Assembly (NCBI GenBank): GCA_020696915.1 | Contig: JAJFMR010000143.1 | Coordinates: 1-11,364 of the forward strand | Direction: 5' to 3' | DNA from: Rhizobiaceae bacterium | GTDB lineage: Bacteria; Pseudomonadota; Alphaproteobacteria; Rhizobiales; Rhizobiaceae | DNA length: 11,364 nt | Shown: positions 1-6,795 of the stretch, one piece after another | Numbering within the stretch: position 1 is the first letter of the stretch | Layout: each line of letters starts with the position of its first letter | Position numbers and translations under genes: made by a program | Notes under the pieces: model-generated | What the model saw: only the letters and a program-made list of their open reading frames with translations | What the model was told of the DNA's origin: nothing | The model's database searches: none

Positions 1-1
1 G

Positions 2-484
2 AATTCATCGCAGGTGGCGGGTTTGCGCTATTTCAACGTCTACGGGCCTCGCGAGGCCCACAAGGGACCGATGGCTTCGGTGGCGCTGCACCTTTTTGAC
101 CAGATCGGGCGAGGCGAGACTCCGAAGCTGTTCGGCGCCCATGACGGGTTCGGGCCGGGCGAGCAGAGCCGCGACTTCATACATGTCGGGGATGTGGCTG
201 ACGTGAACCTCTGGCTCTGGCGGCAAGGCAAGAGCGGCTTGTTCAACTGCGGCACCGGGCGTGCGCAGCCCTTCCGTGCCGTAGCGGAGGCGGTGATCGC
301 CGAACTCGGCCGGGGCGAGATTGAATATGTCGGGTTTCCCGACCACCTCAAGGGCCGCTATCAGAGCTTTACCCAGGCCGACATGTCGCGGCTGCGCGCG
401 GCCGGCTACAATGGCGCCTTCCGCCCGGTCGAGACCGGCGTCAGGGACTATGTGACATGGCTGAAGGCCCAGCGATCCTGGTGA
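2..484 (+). CDS. hldD: ADP-L-glycero-D-manno-heptose 6-epimerase, C-terminal half (5' partial)
   Basis: This epimerase (also called rfaD/waaD) converts ADP-D-glycero-manno-heptose to the L-glycero form, the last step in making the activated heptose donor for LPS inner core; it is cytosolic. The reading frame is open from base 2, so the N-terminal Rossmann half with its nucleotide-binding motif and most of the catalytic Tyr/Lys region lie outside the window. What is visible matches the family well: GLRYFNVYGPRE, HKGPMASVA, RDFIHVGDVADVNLW, FNCGTGRA and LKGRYQSFTQAD, ending in a Trp-rich tail as in the Escherichia coli enzyme. The stop overlaps the start of waaF by 28 nt, so the two are one transcription unit. 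A GTG at 14 is internal and not a start. Identification is by recalled family sequence and is firm. Confidence 0.95.
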   Translation, partial: NSSQVAGLRYFNVYGPREAHKGPMASVALHLFDQIGRGETPKLFGAHDGFGPGEQSRDFIHVGDVADVNLWLWRQGKSGLFNCGTGRAQPFRAVAEAVIAELGRGEIEYVGFPDHLKGRYQSFTQADMSRLRAAGYNGAFRPVETGVRDYVTWLKAQRSW

Positions 485-1464
485 TCGGCCCGCGCTGGGT
501 GGGCGACATGGTCATGGCGCAATGTCTGTTCTCGGCGCTCGGCGAGGTCTACCCCGGCGCAACAATAGACGTGCTGGCGCCGGACTGGGCAGCGCCCCTC
601 GTCGGCCGGATGCCCGAGATTCGCGCCCGCATCGACGCGCCCTTCTCACGCCGCCGCCTCGAGTTCGGCGCCCGCCGCAGGCTCGGGCGAACGCTCAGCG
701 GCCGCTACGACGCAGCCTATGTGATGCAGGGAAGCTGGAAATCGGCGCTGGTGCCCTTCTTTGCCCGCATACCGCGCCGTGTCGGGCATCTGAAGGAGTT
801 TCGCTACGGCCTCATAAACGACATCGTGCCCCTCCCCGAAAGGCTGAAGCGAAGGACTGCCGAAGCCTTCTTCGGCCTCGCCCGCGGCGGCTCGTTCCGG
901 CCGCCCCGTCTCAACGTCGACGAAGCCAACCAGGCCCAGCAGCTCTCACGGTTTCATCTCCAGGCGGGCCGCTTTGCCGCCTTCATGCCGGGAGCCGAAT
1001 ACGGACCCGCGAAGCGCTGGCCGGCCGGCCACTATGCGGGCCTCGCCCGCGAACTCATGTCGAGAGGCCTGCAGGTGGTGCTGTTCGGATCGGACAATGA
1101 CCGCCCGGTGACCGGGGCAATCGCCGCGCTAGCCCCCGGCACGATCGACGTTGCCGGGAAAACACGGCTCGAGGACGCGATCGACCTTATTGCCGCAGCC
1201 CGCATCGCTATCTCCAACGACAGCGGTCTGATGCATATCGCGGCAGCGGTGAGGACGCCGGTGGTCGCCATCTACGGCTCGACGGCGCCGGCCAACACGC
1301 CGCCTCTCGCGGAACGGCGGGAACTCGTCTGGCTAGGCCTCGACTGTTCGCCGTGCCACCAGAAGGTTTGCCCGCTCGGCCACTTCAACTGCATGAACAC
1401 GCTTGCCGTCGAGACCGTCGCCAGGGCCGCCGACAGGCTGCTCGCAACTGCCGCCTCATCATGA
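457..1464 (+). CDS. waaF: ADP-heptose--LPS heptosyltransferase II
   Basis: WaaF (rfaF), a GT9-family glycosyltransferase on the inner face of the inner membrane, adds the second L,D-heptose to LPS inner core using the product of HldD. The 335-aa length is close to the usual ~345. The N-terminal acceptor-side domain begins ILVIGPRWVGDMVMAQ (residues 7-22). The donor-binding domain has PGAEYGPAKRWP (178-189) and NDSGLMH (254-260), both hallmarks of WaaF. A C-terminal cluster C297/C300/C305/C312 (CSPCHQKVCPLGHFNC) occurs in many non-enteric WaaF proteins, perhaps as a metal site. The ATG at 457 is preceded by AGGGA at 443-447 with 9 nt spacing; a GTG at 481 would cut into the conserved start. 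It overlaps hldD by 28 nt and waaC by ATGA, so coupled translation is likely. Confidence 0.95.
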   Translation: MAEGPAILVIGPRWVGDMVMAQCLFSALGEVYPGATIDVLAPDWAAPLVGRMPEIRARIDAPFSRRRLEFGARRRLGRTLSGRYDAAYVMQGSWKSALVPFFARIPRRVGHLKEFRYGLINDIVPLPERLKRRTAEAFFGLARGGSFRPPRLNVDEANQAQQLSRFHLQAGRFAAFMPGAEYGPAKRWPAGHYAGLARELMSRGLQVVLFGSDNDRPVTGAIAALAPGTIDVAGKTRLEDAIDLIAAARIAISNDSGLMHIAAAVRTPVVAIYGSTAPANTPPLAERRELVWLGLDCSPCHQKVCPLGHFNCMNTLAVETVARAADRLLATAASS

Positions 1465-2435
1465 AGGTACTGATCGTCAAGACGTCGTCGATGGGTGACG
1501 TCGTCCACAGCTTTCCGGCCGTGGAGGACGCGCGCCGGAACATTCCCGGCATCGCCTTCGACTGGTGCGTGGAGGAGGCATTCGCCGACATCGTCGGGTT
1601 GCATCCGGGGATCGGGACCATCCACTGCGTGGCCATCAGGCGCTGGCGAAAGGCCCTGCTCAGCGCGCCGACATGGCGCGAAGCGGCAAACCTTCGCCGG
1701 TCGCTGAAGGGCAGCCGCTACGACCTCGTCCTCGACGCGCAGGGTCTGCTGAAGTCAGCCGTCGTGGCCAGGCTCGCGGCGGCGCCGGTCGCCGGCTTCG
1801 ATCGAAGCAGCGCCCGGGAGCCTGCCGCATCCATCCTCTATACGCGCAGATATGCCGTGCCGCGCCGGCATCACGCCATTGATCGCACGCGCCGTCTCTT
1901 CGGGCAGGCGATCGGCTACGAGCCGGACCTTTCCACTACCGACTGGGGCATCAAGCCGCCCGACGAGGGCAGCCTCGCAGCGCCCGGTCCGACCGCCTTC
2001 CTGCTCCACGGCACCAGCCGGGCAGACAAGAAGTGGCCTGCCGAGGCCTGGATCGAAACGGCGCGGCAGCTCAGCGCCCGCGGACTGACGCCGGTAACGA
2101 CCTTCGCCGACGCCGCCGAACGGGCCCTTGCGGAAGCAATCGGCAAGGCGGTGCCGAAATCGGTAATCGTACCGAAATCGAGGCTCGCCGAGATCGCCGC
2201 GATCATCGGAAGGTCGGCCCTGGTCATTGGCGCAGACACCGGCCTGATGCATCTTGCGGGCGCTTTCGGCCTGCCGACGGTCGGGATATTCGTGACCACG
2301 GAGCCGGGCCTCACGGCGCCGCGCGGAGCATTCACCTCGGCACTCCGCGCTTCTGCCGGACATCCGGTGACGCCCGAACAGGTCATCCGCGAAGCCGATC
2401 GGCTCATCGAAGCCCGCGAAAGCGCCGGCTCATGA
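1461..2435 (+). CDS. waaC: LPS heptosyltransferase I
   Basis: WaaC (rfaC) transfers the first heptose onto the Kdo residue of Kdo2-lipid A, acting just before WaaF. The 324-aa protein starts MKVLIVKTSSMGDVVHSFPA, almost the same as the enterobacterial protein, with Asp13 at the position of the catalytic base known from Aquifex and E. coli WaaC. Other family marks are AIRRWRKA (59-66), DAQGLLKSA (92-100), AREP.AS.LY.RR (118-130), HGTSRADKKWP (183-193, phosphate-contacting Lys region) and ADTGLMHLA (258-266). The ATG at 1461 overlaps the waaF stop in ATGA; an upstream in-frame extension to 1353 runs through waaF and lacks homology to the family. It is the last gene of the visible heptose cluster and converges with greA across 8 nt, leaving no room for a separate terminator. 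Confidence 0.94.
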   Translation: MKVLIVKTSSMGDVVHSFPAVEDARRNIPGIAFDWCVEEAFADIVGLHPGIGTIHCVAIRRWRKALLSAPTWREAANLRRSLKGSRYDLVLDAQGLLKSAVVARLAAAPVAGFDRSSAREPAASILYTRRYAVPRRHHAIDRTRRLFGQAIGYEPDLSTTDWGIKPPDEGSLAAPGPTAFLLHGTSRADKKWPAEAWIETARQLSARGLTPVTTFADAAERALAEAIGKAVPKSVIVPKSRLAEIAAIIGRSALVIGADTGLMHLAGAFGLPTVGIFVTTEPGLTAPRGAFTSALRASAGHPVTPEQVIREADRLIEARESAGS

Positions 2436-2443
2436 GGGTGCTC

Positions 2444-2917
2444 TCAGGCGAACTGGACCTTGACGACCTCGTAGCCGCGAGCGCCGCCGGGGGCGATGAC
2501 TTCGACGGCGTCCCCAACCTCCTTGCCGATAAGCGCCCGGGCAATCGGTGAGGAGATGGAAATACGCCCGGCGCGCACATCGGCTTCCTGGTCGCCGACG
2601 ATCTGATAGGTCTTCTTCTCCTCGGTGTCCTCATCGAGCAGGACGACGGTCGCCCCGAACTTGATCTTGTCGCCGGAAAGCTTCGATACGTCGATGACTT
2701 CGGCGCGGGCGATCAGATCCTCGAGCTCGAGCACGCGGCCTTCATTGTGGCTCTGGGCTTCCTTGGCGGAATGGTACTCGGCGTTCTCCGAAAGGTCGCC
2801 GTGCGATCTCGCTTCCGAAATCGCCTCGATGATGCGCGGCCGCTCCTCCTGCTGGCGCCAGCGCAGCTCTTCCTTTAGCGATTCGAACCCCGCAGCCGTC
2901 ATCGGAACCATGTTCAT
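2444..2917 (-). CDS. greA: Transcription elongation factor GreA
   Basis: GreA binds the RNA polymerase secondary channel and stimulates cleavage of the backtracked transcript, rescuing paused complexes and aiding promoter escape. The 157-aa length is the standard one (~158). The N-terminal coiled coil carries ARSHGDLSENAEYHSAKEAQ with the acidic tip residues Asp and Glu (in DLSENAEY) that coordinate catalytic Mg2+. The C-terminal FKBP-like domain has TYQIVGDQEAD, ISISSPIARALIGK and GD.VEV.APGG. I chose the ATG at 2917 because AGAAAGG lies about 11 nt upstream and the next residues (MNMVPMTAAGFESL) match rhizobial GreA; a longer frame to 3025 is not homologous. An in-frame ATG at 2911 is a weaker alternative. 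The leader upstream carries a promoter-like pair and a terminator-like hairpin, listed separately. Confidence 0.97.
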   Translation of the reverse strand: MNMVPMTAAGFESLKEELRWRQQEERPRIIEAISEARSHGDLSENAEYHSAKEAQSHNEGRVLELEDLIARAEVIDVSKLSGDKIKFGATVVLLDEDTEEKKTYQIVGDQEADVRAGRISISSPIARALIGKEVGDAVEVIAPGGARGYEVVKVQFA

Positions 2918-2965
2918 TTCAGTTCGACCTTTCTGCCGCCTTCCGCAGCCCACAGCGCGAAGGAC

Positions 2966-3002
2966 AAATAAAAACGGCCCGCAGCCTGAAGCTGACGGAA
3001 CC
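2966..3002 (-). terminator. Terminator-like hairpin with U tract in the greA leader (possible attenuator)
   Basis: Read on the - strand, CAGC (2994-2991), loop TTCAG, GCTG (2985-2982) forms a stem that continues past a bulged T2995 with CCG/CGG (2998-2996 / 2981-2979) and GG/CC (3002-3001 / 2977-2976). The tract GTTTTTATTT (2975-2966) follows directly. That is about nine Watson-Crick pairs with two small bulges, then U5-A-U3, a reasonable intrinsic terminator. It lies 49 nt before the greA ATG and about 25-50 nt after a promoter-like pair, so it could either end transcription from the upstream TPR gene or attenuate greA itself, as in the E. coli greA leader that yields the GraL small RNA. Folding energy was not computed. 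Confidence 0.5.
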
Positions 3003-3024
3003 GATTCACCTCGGATTTTCCCCA

Positions 3025-3056
3025 ATATAGCAAGCCCGGCGCGATTTTCACGTCAA
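3025..3056 (-). promoter_or_regulatory. Candidate greA promoter
   Basis: On the - strand TTGACG (3056-3051) is followed after 20 nt by CTATAT (3030-3025), which equals the alphaproteobacterial -10 preferred sequence. The 20-nt spacer is longer than the ideal 17-18, so strength is doubtful; GTGAAA closer in would give a 15-nt spacer. It is the only promoter-like pair I see between the TPR gene and greA, and it would give a leader of about 100 nt containing the terminator-like hairpin. Confidence 0.35.
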
Positions 3057-3149
3057 AAATGCGCGACTGAACGCGGTGCCGGCGCGTTGCCAAAGGCACT
3101 GCGGACGCGTGACGCCGCCACGATGCCCGGGATGACGAAGATATGTGCC

Positions 3150-3172
3150 GGCCGGCCCCGGCGAGGCCGGCC
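3150..3172 (-). terminator. GC-rich hairpin after the TPR gene, no U tract
   Basis: GGCCGGCC at 3150-3157 and again at 3165-3172 form a perfect 8-bp stem with a 7-nt loop, starting 7 nt after the TGA of the TPR gene. There is no run of U after it on either strand, so it may be a pause or mRNA-end-protecting structure instead of a true intrinsic terminator. Confidence 0.35.
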
Positions 3173-3178
3173 TGAAGT

Positions 3179-3814
3179 TCAGCCCTTCACGTAGGCGTCG
3201 ATCTGGGCAGCGAGTTCGACATATTCTTTGCAGCCCGTGCCGCAGCGCTTCTCGATCTCGCCGAGCTGTGCGCGGGCCGCGGCGACATCGCCGAGCTGCA
3301 GGTGCGCCTCCCCCAGATATTCCCGCACCAGGGTGTAATCCGGGTCGTTGTTGAGCGCTTCCTCGTAGTAGCCCAGGCCGACGAGCACGCGGCCCGACTT
3401 GCGGTGCGCATAGCCCAGGTAGTTGAGGATGCGGACATCGGTCTTGTCTGCCGCAAGGCTGAGCACCTTGATCGACTCGTCGTAGCGCCCGACGAGCGCC
3501 AGGTCGCGACCATATTCGTAGAGCGTGTCATCGTCGATGCCGCTCTGCTGGGCAATGCATTTCCGCGACCTCTTGTCCCAGACCTTGCCGTTGATGCATA
3601 TGGTGCCGGTGTTGGCTCCGTCTCCGTTGCCTCCGCCTCCGCTGCCGCCGCTGCCCCCGCTGCTGTCGCTGCTCCCGCCTCCACTGCCTCCGCCTCCGTT
3701 GCCTCCGCCTCCGCCGCCGCCTCCGCCTCCGTCACCGGCCGAGAAGGCTGGAGCGGCCATGAGCGGCAGCGACAGGACTATGGAAGCGACGAGCATCCTC
3801 AATCGGCTGTGCAT
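3179..3814 (-). CDS. Secreted glycine-rich TPR-domain protein
   Basis: A 211-aa exported protein of unknown exact function, of a type I recall as conserved in Rhizobiales. Residues 1-26 are a Sec signal peptide: basic start MHSRLR, hydrophobic core LVASIVLSLPLM, likely cleavage after APAFSA. Residues 27-70 are low-complexity Gly/Ser/Asn. Then a short Cys-bearing segment CINGKVWDKRSRKC (73-86), and about 98-188 form two to three tetratricopeptide helices (ALVGRYDESIKVL, LNYLGYAHRKSGRVLVGLGYYEEAL, DYTLVREYLGEAHLQLGD). C191 and C195 near the end bring the Cys count to four, which fits periplasmic disulfides. The start at 3814 is set by GAGGAG 6 nt upstream and by the signal peptide; the frame runs on to 3862 without support. 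TPRs suggest a protein-binding role in the periplasm; that is inference. Confidence 0.85.
   Translation of the reverse strand: MHSRLRMLVASIVLSLPLMAAPAFSAGDGGGGGGGGGGNGGGGSGGGSSDSSGGSGGSGGGGNGDGANTGTICINGKVWDKRSRKCIAQQSGIDDDTLYEYGRDLALVGRYDESIKVLSLAADKTDVRILNYLGYAHRKSGRVLVGLGYYEEALNNDPDYTLVREYLGEAHLQLGDVAAARAQLGEIEKRCGTGCKEYVELAAQIDAYVKG
3605..3736. repeat. Glycine-codon low-complexity tract (CCTCCG-type hexamers)
   Basis: The + strand is built of imperfect repeats of cctccg / cctccgccg, coding on the - strand for a 44-residue Gly-rich linker (26-29 Gly with Asn, Ser, Asp) just after the signal peptide cleavage site. Such tracts change length by replication slippage. On the + strand the same tract reads as poly-Pro or poly-Ala, which creates spurious ORFs. 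Confidence 0.8.
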
Positions 3815-4122
3815 GATCTTCTCCTCGGAAAAGTGGCCTCTTCCATAATAACGTAAGGTCATGCCGATTTCATCCGCTTAAAAAAAGCAATCCGGCGGAG
3901 CGCGGCGCTGGAAACAGCGAGGCCACTCTTCACGCCTGCGCCGGCACCAGGCTCATTGGCGAGACCGAAAGGCCCCTTGTTGAGGAGGAGCCGCCCGTCC
4001 GCCGCCACGGAGCGGCGGGGAGCTTTCCGGTTCCAGGCGGGATGACGCCGGACCCCGGAAAGAGACCAGTCCGCGTGTGCGCGTTGCCGACAGCCTTCGG
4101 ACACCGCGGCGTGCACGCGGCG
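3815..4122. other. 308-nt intergenic region with hairpins
   Basis: Between the rarD stop and the TPR gene start. It holds the TPR gene's ribosome-binding site (3821-3826), an A/T-rich stretch (a run of seven A at 3890-3896 inside GCTT...AAGC on the + strand), a CCGCCGC / GCGGCGG hairpin (3999-4005 / 4012-4018), and the larger palindromic element at 4023-4062. A -10-like TATTAT (- strand, 3850-3845) has no good -35 partner. An 85-codon open frame across 3859-4116 on the - strand runs through the palindromes and resembles nothing I know, so I treat the stretch as non-coding. Confidence 0.6.
4023..4062. repeat. Imperfect 40-nt palindromic element
   Basis: Arms CTTTCCGG (4023-4030) and CCGGAAAG (4055-4062) pair perfectly; inside them TCC/GGA (4032-4034 / 4050-4052) and GGCG/CGCC (4036-4039 / 4046-4049) continue the stem, giving 15 pairs around a 6-nt loop, with a T/CC internal mismatch and one bulged A. 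No U tract follows on either strand. Size and position between two co-directional genes fit the small dispersed palindromes of rhizobial genomes. Only one copy is in the window, though the core GGGATGACG also occurs at 3129-3137. Confidence 0.5.
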
Positions 4123-5094
4123 TCACCTTTTTCCGAACAGCATCGGCCAGGAATAGATCCAGGAATAGATCGCCAGCGCCGTCCAGATCAGTGCGAAGGC
4201 AGCGGCCTTGCCGCTGCTGAAGGGCTCGTCGAAGACGAACACCGCGATCAGAAAAATCATTGTCGGCGCAATGTATTGCATCAGTCCGATCGTGGACAGC
4301 CTGAGCAGCTTGGCGCCGAATCCGTAGAGCAGCAGCGGGACGGCGGTGGCGGGACCGCAGGCGAGCATGAGGAAAACGTCGAGCGGTTCCCCCGTCAGAA
4401 AATGACCGGTGCCGTCTACCTCCAGCCAGAGAACATAGAGGAGTGACGGAATCGCGAGCAGGAGAACTTCCAGGAAGAAACCCTGACTCGGCCCGATCGG
4501 CAGCGTCTTGCGAAGGAATCCGTAGACCGCGAACGAGGCGGCCAGCGCCAGCGAGATCCAGGGCAGCCCTCCCGTTTCCAAGGTGAGTATCACGACCGCG
4601 ATTGCCGCCAGGCCGATCGCCGCCATTTGCGCCCGGCTCAGCCTCTCACCGAGAAAAACAGCCCCCATGACGACGCTCATGAGGGGATTCACGTAATAGC
4701 CAAGCGCCGTCTCTACCGTTCGGTCGACGGCGATCGCCCAGACATAGATGCTCCAGTTGACGGTGATCAGGGCGGCTGTAAGGGCGGCCATCGCCATTGT
4801 GCGGGGCGAGCCGAACGCCTTGATCACATCGGCGGTTCGGCCAAGGGCTATCAGCACCGCCGCAGCAATCGGCACGGACCACAGGATTCTGTGCGCCACG
4901 ATTTCGACTGCAGGGACATGGTCGACGAGCTTTATGAACAGCGGCAGCACGCCCCACAGGAGATAGGCCGAGAGTGCGAACCAGAACCCGCGCGCAGCAG
5001 GCGCGATGCCGCCCGAGGGAACCTCCTGCCCGTCCGTCGTCATGCTTTCGGTCGCCATGGGCGCCATATGGGCTTGCCGGAATGCAGGCGCCAT
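4123..5094 (-). CDS. rarD: EamA-family permease, RarD type
   Basis: A predicted ten-helix inner-membrane transporter of the drug/metabolite superfamily, RarD subfamily. The family mark is GFWFALSAYLLWGVLPLFIKL followed by VPAVEIVAHRILWSVP; further on are NWSIYVWAI, ALGYYVNPL, FLGERLSRAQ, and the second-half signature LLLYGFGAKLLRLSTIGLMQYIAPT with VFVFDEPF. The 323 aa exceed the usual ~296 because of a hydrophilic N-terminus; ATGs at 5067, 5058 and 5043 are equally possible starts and none of the four has a strong ribosome-binding site. 5043 (MTTDGQEV) would give the more typical length. Substrate is unknown for nearly all RarD proteins. It lies 63 nt after cimA, with a hairpin between, and may be partly co-transcribed. 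Confidence 0.88.
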   Translation of the reverse strand: MAPAFRQAHMAPMATESMTTDGQEVPSGGIAPAARGFWFALSAYLLWGVLPLFIKLVDHVPAVEIVAHRILWSVPIAAAVLIALGRTADVIKAFGSPRTMAMAALTAALITVNWSIYVWAIAVDRTVETALGYYVNPLMSVVMGAVFLGERLSRAQMAAIGLAAIAVVILTLETGGLPWISLALAASFAVYGFLRKTLPIGPSQGFFLEVLLLAIPSLLYVLWLEVDGTGHFLTGEPLDVFLMLACGPATAVPLLLYGFGAKLLRLSTIGLMQYIAPTMIFLIAVFVFDEPFSSGKAAAFALIWTALAIYSWIYSWPMLFGKR

Positions 5095-5135
5095 TTCAAA
5101 TTTCTGATGCGAGGTCCGGGTCGCGTTGATGTGTC

Positions 5136-5158
5136 GGACAGCGGCTGCCGGCCTGTCC
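5136..5158 (-). terminator. Hairpin overlapping the cimA stop
   Basis: GGACAG (5136-5141) pairs with CTGTCC (5153-5158), extended inward by CGG/CCG (5142-5144 / 5148-5150), loop CTG, with a 2-nt bulge: nine pairs beginning at the last base of the TAG stop. No U tract follows, so it is more likely a partial terminator, pause or 3'-end stabiliser between cimA and rarD. Confidence 0.4.
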
Positions 5159-6795
5159 TATTCGGCAGCGGCGAGGCCGGCCAACTCGCGGTTCTTCATC
5201 AGCTTGTAGACGATCGAGTCCATCAGCGCCTGGAAGGATGCGTCGATGATGTTGTCCGAGACGCCGACCGTCCACCAGCGCGCGCCGCTCTCGTCGTTCG
5301 ATTCGATCAGAACGCGGGTGATCGCTTCGGTGCCACCGTTCAGGATGCGGACCTTGTAATCCACCAGCTGGAGGTCGGCGATCTCATGCTGGAATTTGCC
5401 GAGGTCCTTCCGCAGCGCCAGGTCGAGAGCGTTGACCGGGCCGTGACCCTCGGCGACCGACATCTTTTCCTCGCCATCCACTTCGACCTTTACGAAGGCT
5501 TCCGAAACGGTCTTCAACTGGCCGAGCGCATCGAAACGGCGTTCCACCATGCAGCGAAACGAGGTGACCCGGAAAAACTCCGGAACGGTGTGCAGGGTCC
5601 GGCGCGCAAGAAGCTCGAAACTGCCGTCCGCGCCCTCATAGGCATAGCCCTGCGCCTCGCGCTCCTTGACGATGGAGATCAGCGTGTCGAGGCGGCCGCC
5701 GTCACTCGGGACATCGATGCCGCGGCGCGACAGCTCGGCGATGAAGTTGGCCCGGCCGCCCTGGTCCGAGATCATCACGTGCCGGCGGTTTCCCACTGCT
5801 TCCGGCGGCACATGCTCGTAGGTCCTGGGCTCCTTGGCGATGGCCGAGGCATGGATTCCGGCCTTCGTCGCAAAGGCCGACTGCCCGACATACGGAGCCT
5901 GAGCTTCGGGCGCGCGATTGAGCAACTCGTCGAACGCCCGCGAAAGGCGCGTTATGCCGGCAAGCTGGTCGCTGGAAATGCCGGTCCGGTATCTGCCGCC
6001 GAATACCGGCTTCAGCATCAGGGTTGGGACGATGGAGATGAGGTTGGCGTTGCCGCAGCGTTCGCCGATGCCGTTCAGCGTACCCTGCACCTGCCGCACC
6101 CCGCTCTCGACGGCGGCCAACGAATTGGCGACCGCCTGGCCGGTGTCGTCATGCGCATGGATGCCGAGGTTCCCACCCGGGATGCCCGACGCGACGACGT
6201 GCGCGACGATGTCGCGCACCTCCGAAGGCTGGGTGCCGCCATTGGTGTCGCATAGTACGACCCAGCGGGCGCCGGCCGCAAACGCCGCTTTCGCACAGGC
6301 TGTCGCATAATCCGGATTGGCCTTGTAGCCGTCGAAGAAGTGCTCGCAATCGACCATCGCCTCCTTGCCGGCCTGTATGGCGGCCTGCACGGAAGCGCCA
6401 ATTGCCTCCAGATTGTCCTCGTTGGTGACGCCGAGCGCGACGCGCACGTGATAATCCCAGCTCTTGGCCACGAAGCAGATCGCGTCCGCCTTCGATTGAA
6501 CCAGCGCGGCGAGCCCCGGATCGTTCGAGGCCGAGACCCCCGCCCGCTTGGTCATGCCGAATGCCACGAATTTCGATCGCGAGGTGCGCTTCTCGGAGAA
6601 GAAGGCGGTGTCGGTCGGATTGGCTCCAGGATAACCCCCTTCGATGTAGTCGACGCCGAATTCGTCGAGCAGCCCGGCGATGGCGATCTTGTCCTCGACG
6701 GAGAAGTCGATGCCCGGCGTCTGCTGCCCGTCACGGAGCGTCGTATCGAACAGATAGAGGCGATCTTCAGTCATGGCTTTACCTGTGCCGGTCAT
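5158..6795 (-). CDS. cimA: (R)-citramalate synthase-type enzyme (CimA family, LeuA-like)
   Basis: Condenses acetyl-CoA with pyruvate to citramalate, the entry to threonine-independent isoleucine synthesis; it belongs to the DRE-TIM metallolyase superfamily with isopropylmalate and homocitrate synthases. In the 545-aa protein DTTLRDGQQTPG (17-28) is the catalytic/metal motif, YIEGGYPGANPTD (50-62) and EHFFDGYKANPDY (151-163) are typical of the CimA (TIGR00977-like) branch, and HAHDD (213-217) supplies the metal-binding His pair, followed by GTLNGIGERCGNANL. Position 216 is Asp where HxHND is more usual. A C-terminal regulatory (LeuA-dimer) domain fills about 400-530. Start at 6795 overlaps the upstream gene in ATGA and has GGAAGG close by; the ATG at 6774 is an alternative. 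The choice of citramalate over 2-isopropylmalate rests on the recalled subfamily motifs. Confidence 0.88.
   Translation of the reverse strand: MTGTGKAMTEDRLYLFDTTLRDGQQTPGIDFSVEDKIAIAGLLDEFGVDYIEGGYPGANPTDTAFFSEKRTSRSKFVAFGMTKRAGVSASNDPGLAALVQSKADAICFVAKSWDYHVRVALGVTNEDNLEAIGASVQAAIQAGKEAMVDCEHFFDGYKANPDYATACAKAAFAAGARWVVLCDTNGGTQPSEVRDIVAHVVASGIPGGNLGIHAHDDTGQAVANSLAAVESGVRQVQGTLNGIGERCGNANLISIVPTLMLKPVFGGRYRTGISSDQLAGITRLSRAFDELLNRAPEAQAPYVGQSAFATKAGIHASAIAKEPRTYEHVPPEAVGNRRHVMISDQGGRANFIAELSRRGIDVPSDGGRLDTLISIVKEREAQGYAYEGADGSFELLARRTLHTVPEFFRVTSFRCMVERRFDALGQLKTVSEAFVKVEVDGEEKMSVAEGHGPVNALDLALRKDLGKFQHEIADLQLVDYKVRILNGGTEAITRVLIESNDESGARWWTVGVSDNIIDASFQALMDSIVYKLMKNRELAGLAAAE

Noticed and set aside
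1..6. The window begins exactly with an EcoRI site (GAATTC), which might mark a clone end.
   Set aside because: The hldD reading frame runs straight through it, so it says nothing about biology; it may reflect cloning or chance.
1353..1460. N-terminal extension of waaC by 36 codons.
   Set aside because: It lies inside waaF and the conserved MKVLIVKTSSMGD start at 1461 matches the family start exactly.
2430..2450. CTCATGAG palindrome and a TGAG/CTCA mini-hairpin between the convergent waaC and greA stops, as a shared terminator.
   Set aside because: Only four to five pairs and no T tract on either strand; overlapping transcript ends are more likely.
3302..3856. Ala/Val-rich and Pro-rich frames on the + strand across the glycine tract.
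   Set aside because: They come from reading the Gly-codon repeats on the wrong strand; the - strand frame has a signal peptide, TPRs and a strong ribosome-binding site.
3859..4116. An 85-codon - strand frame between rarD and the TPR gene.
   Set aside because: It covers the palindromic element and the hairpin, resembles no family I know, and has no clear ribosome-binding site.
4627..6255. A 542-codon open frame on the + strand opposite rarD and cimA.
   Set aside because: It is antisense to two well-identified genes, has no recognisable domain, and long antisense frames are expected from GC-rich third positions.
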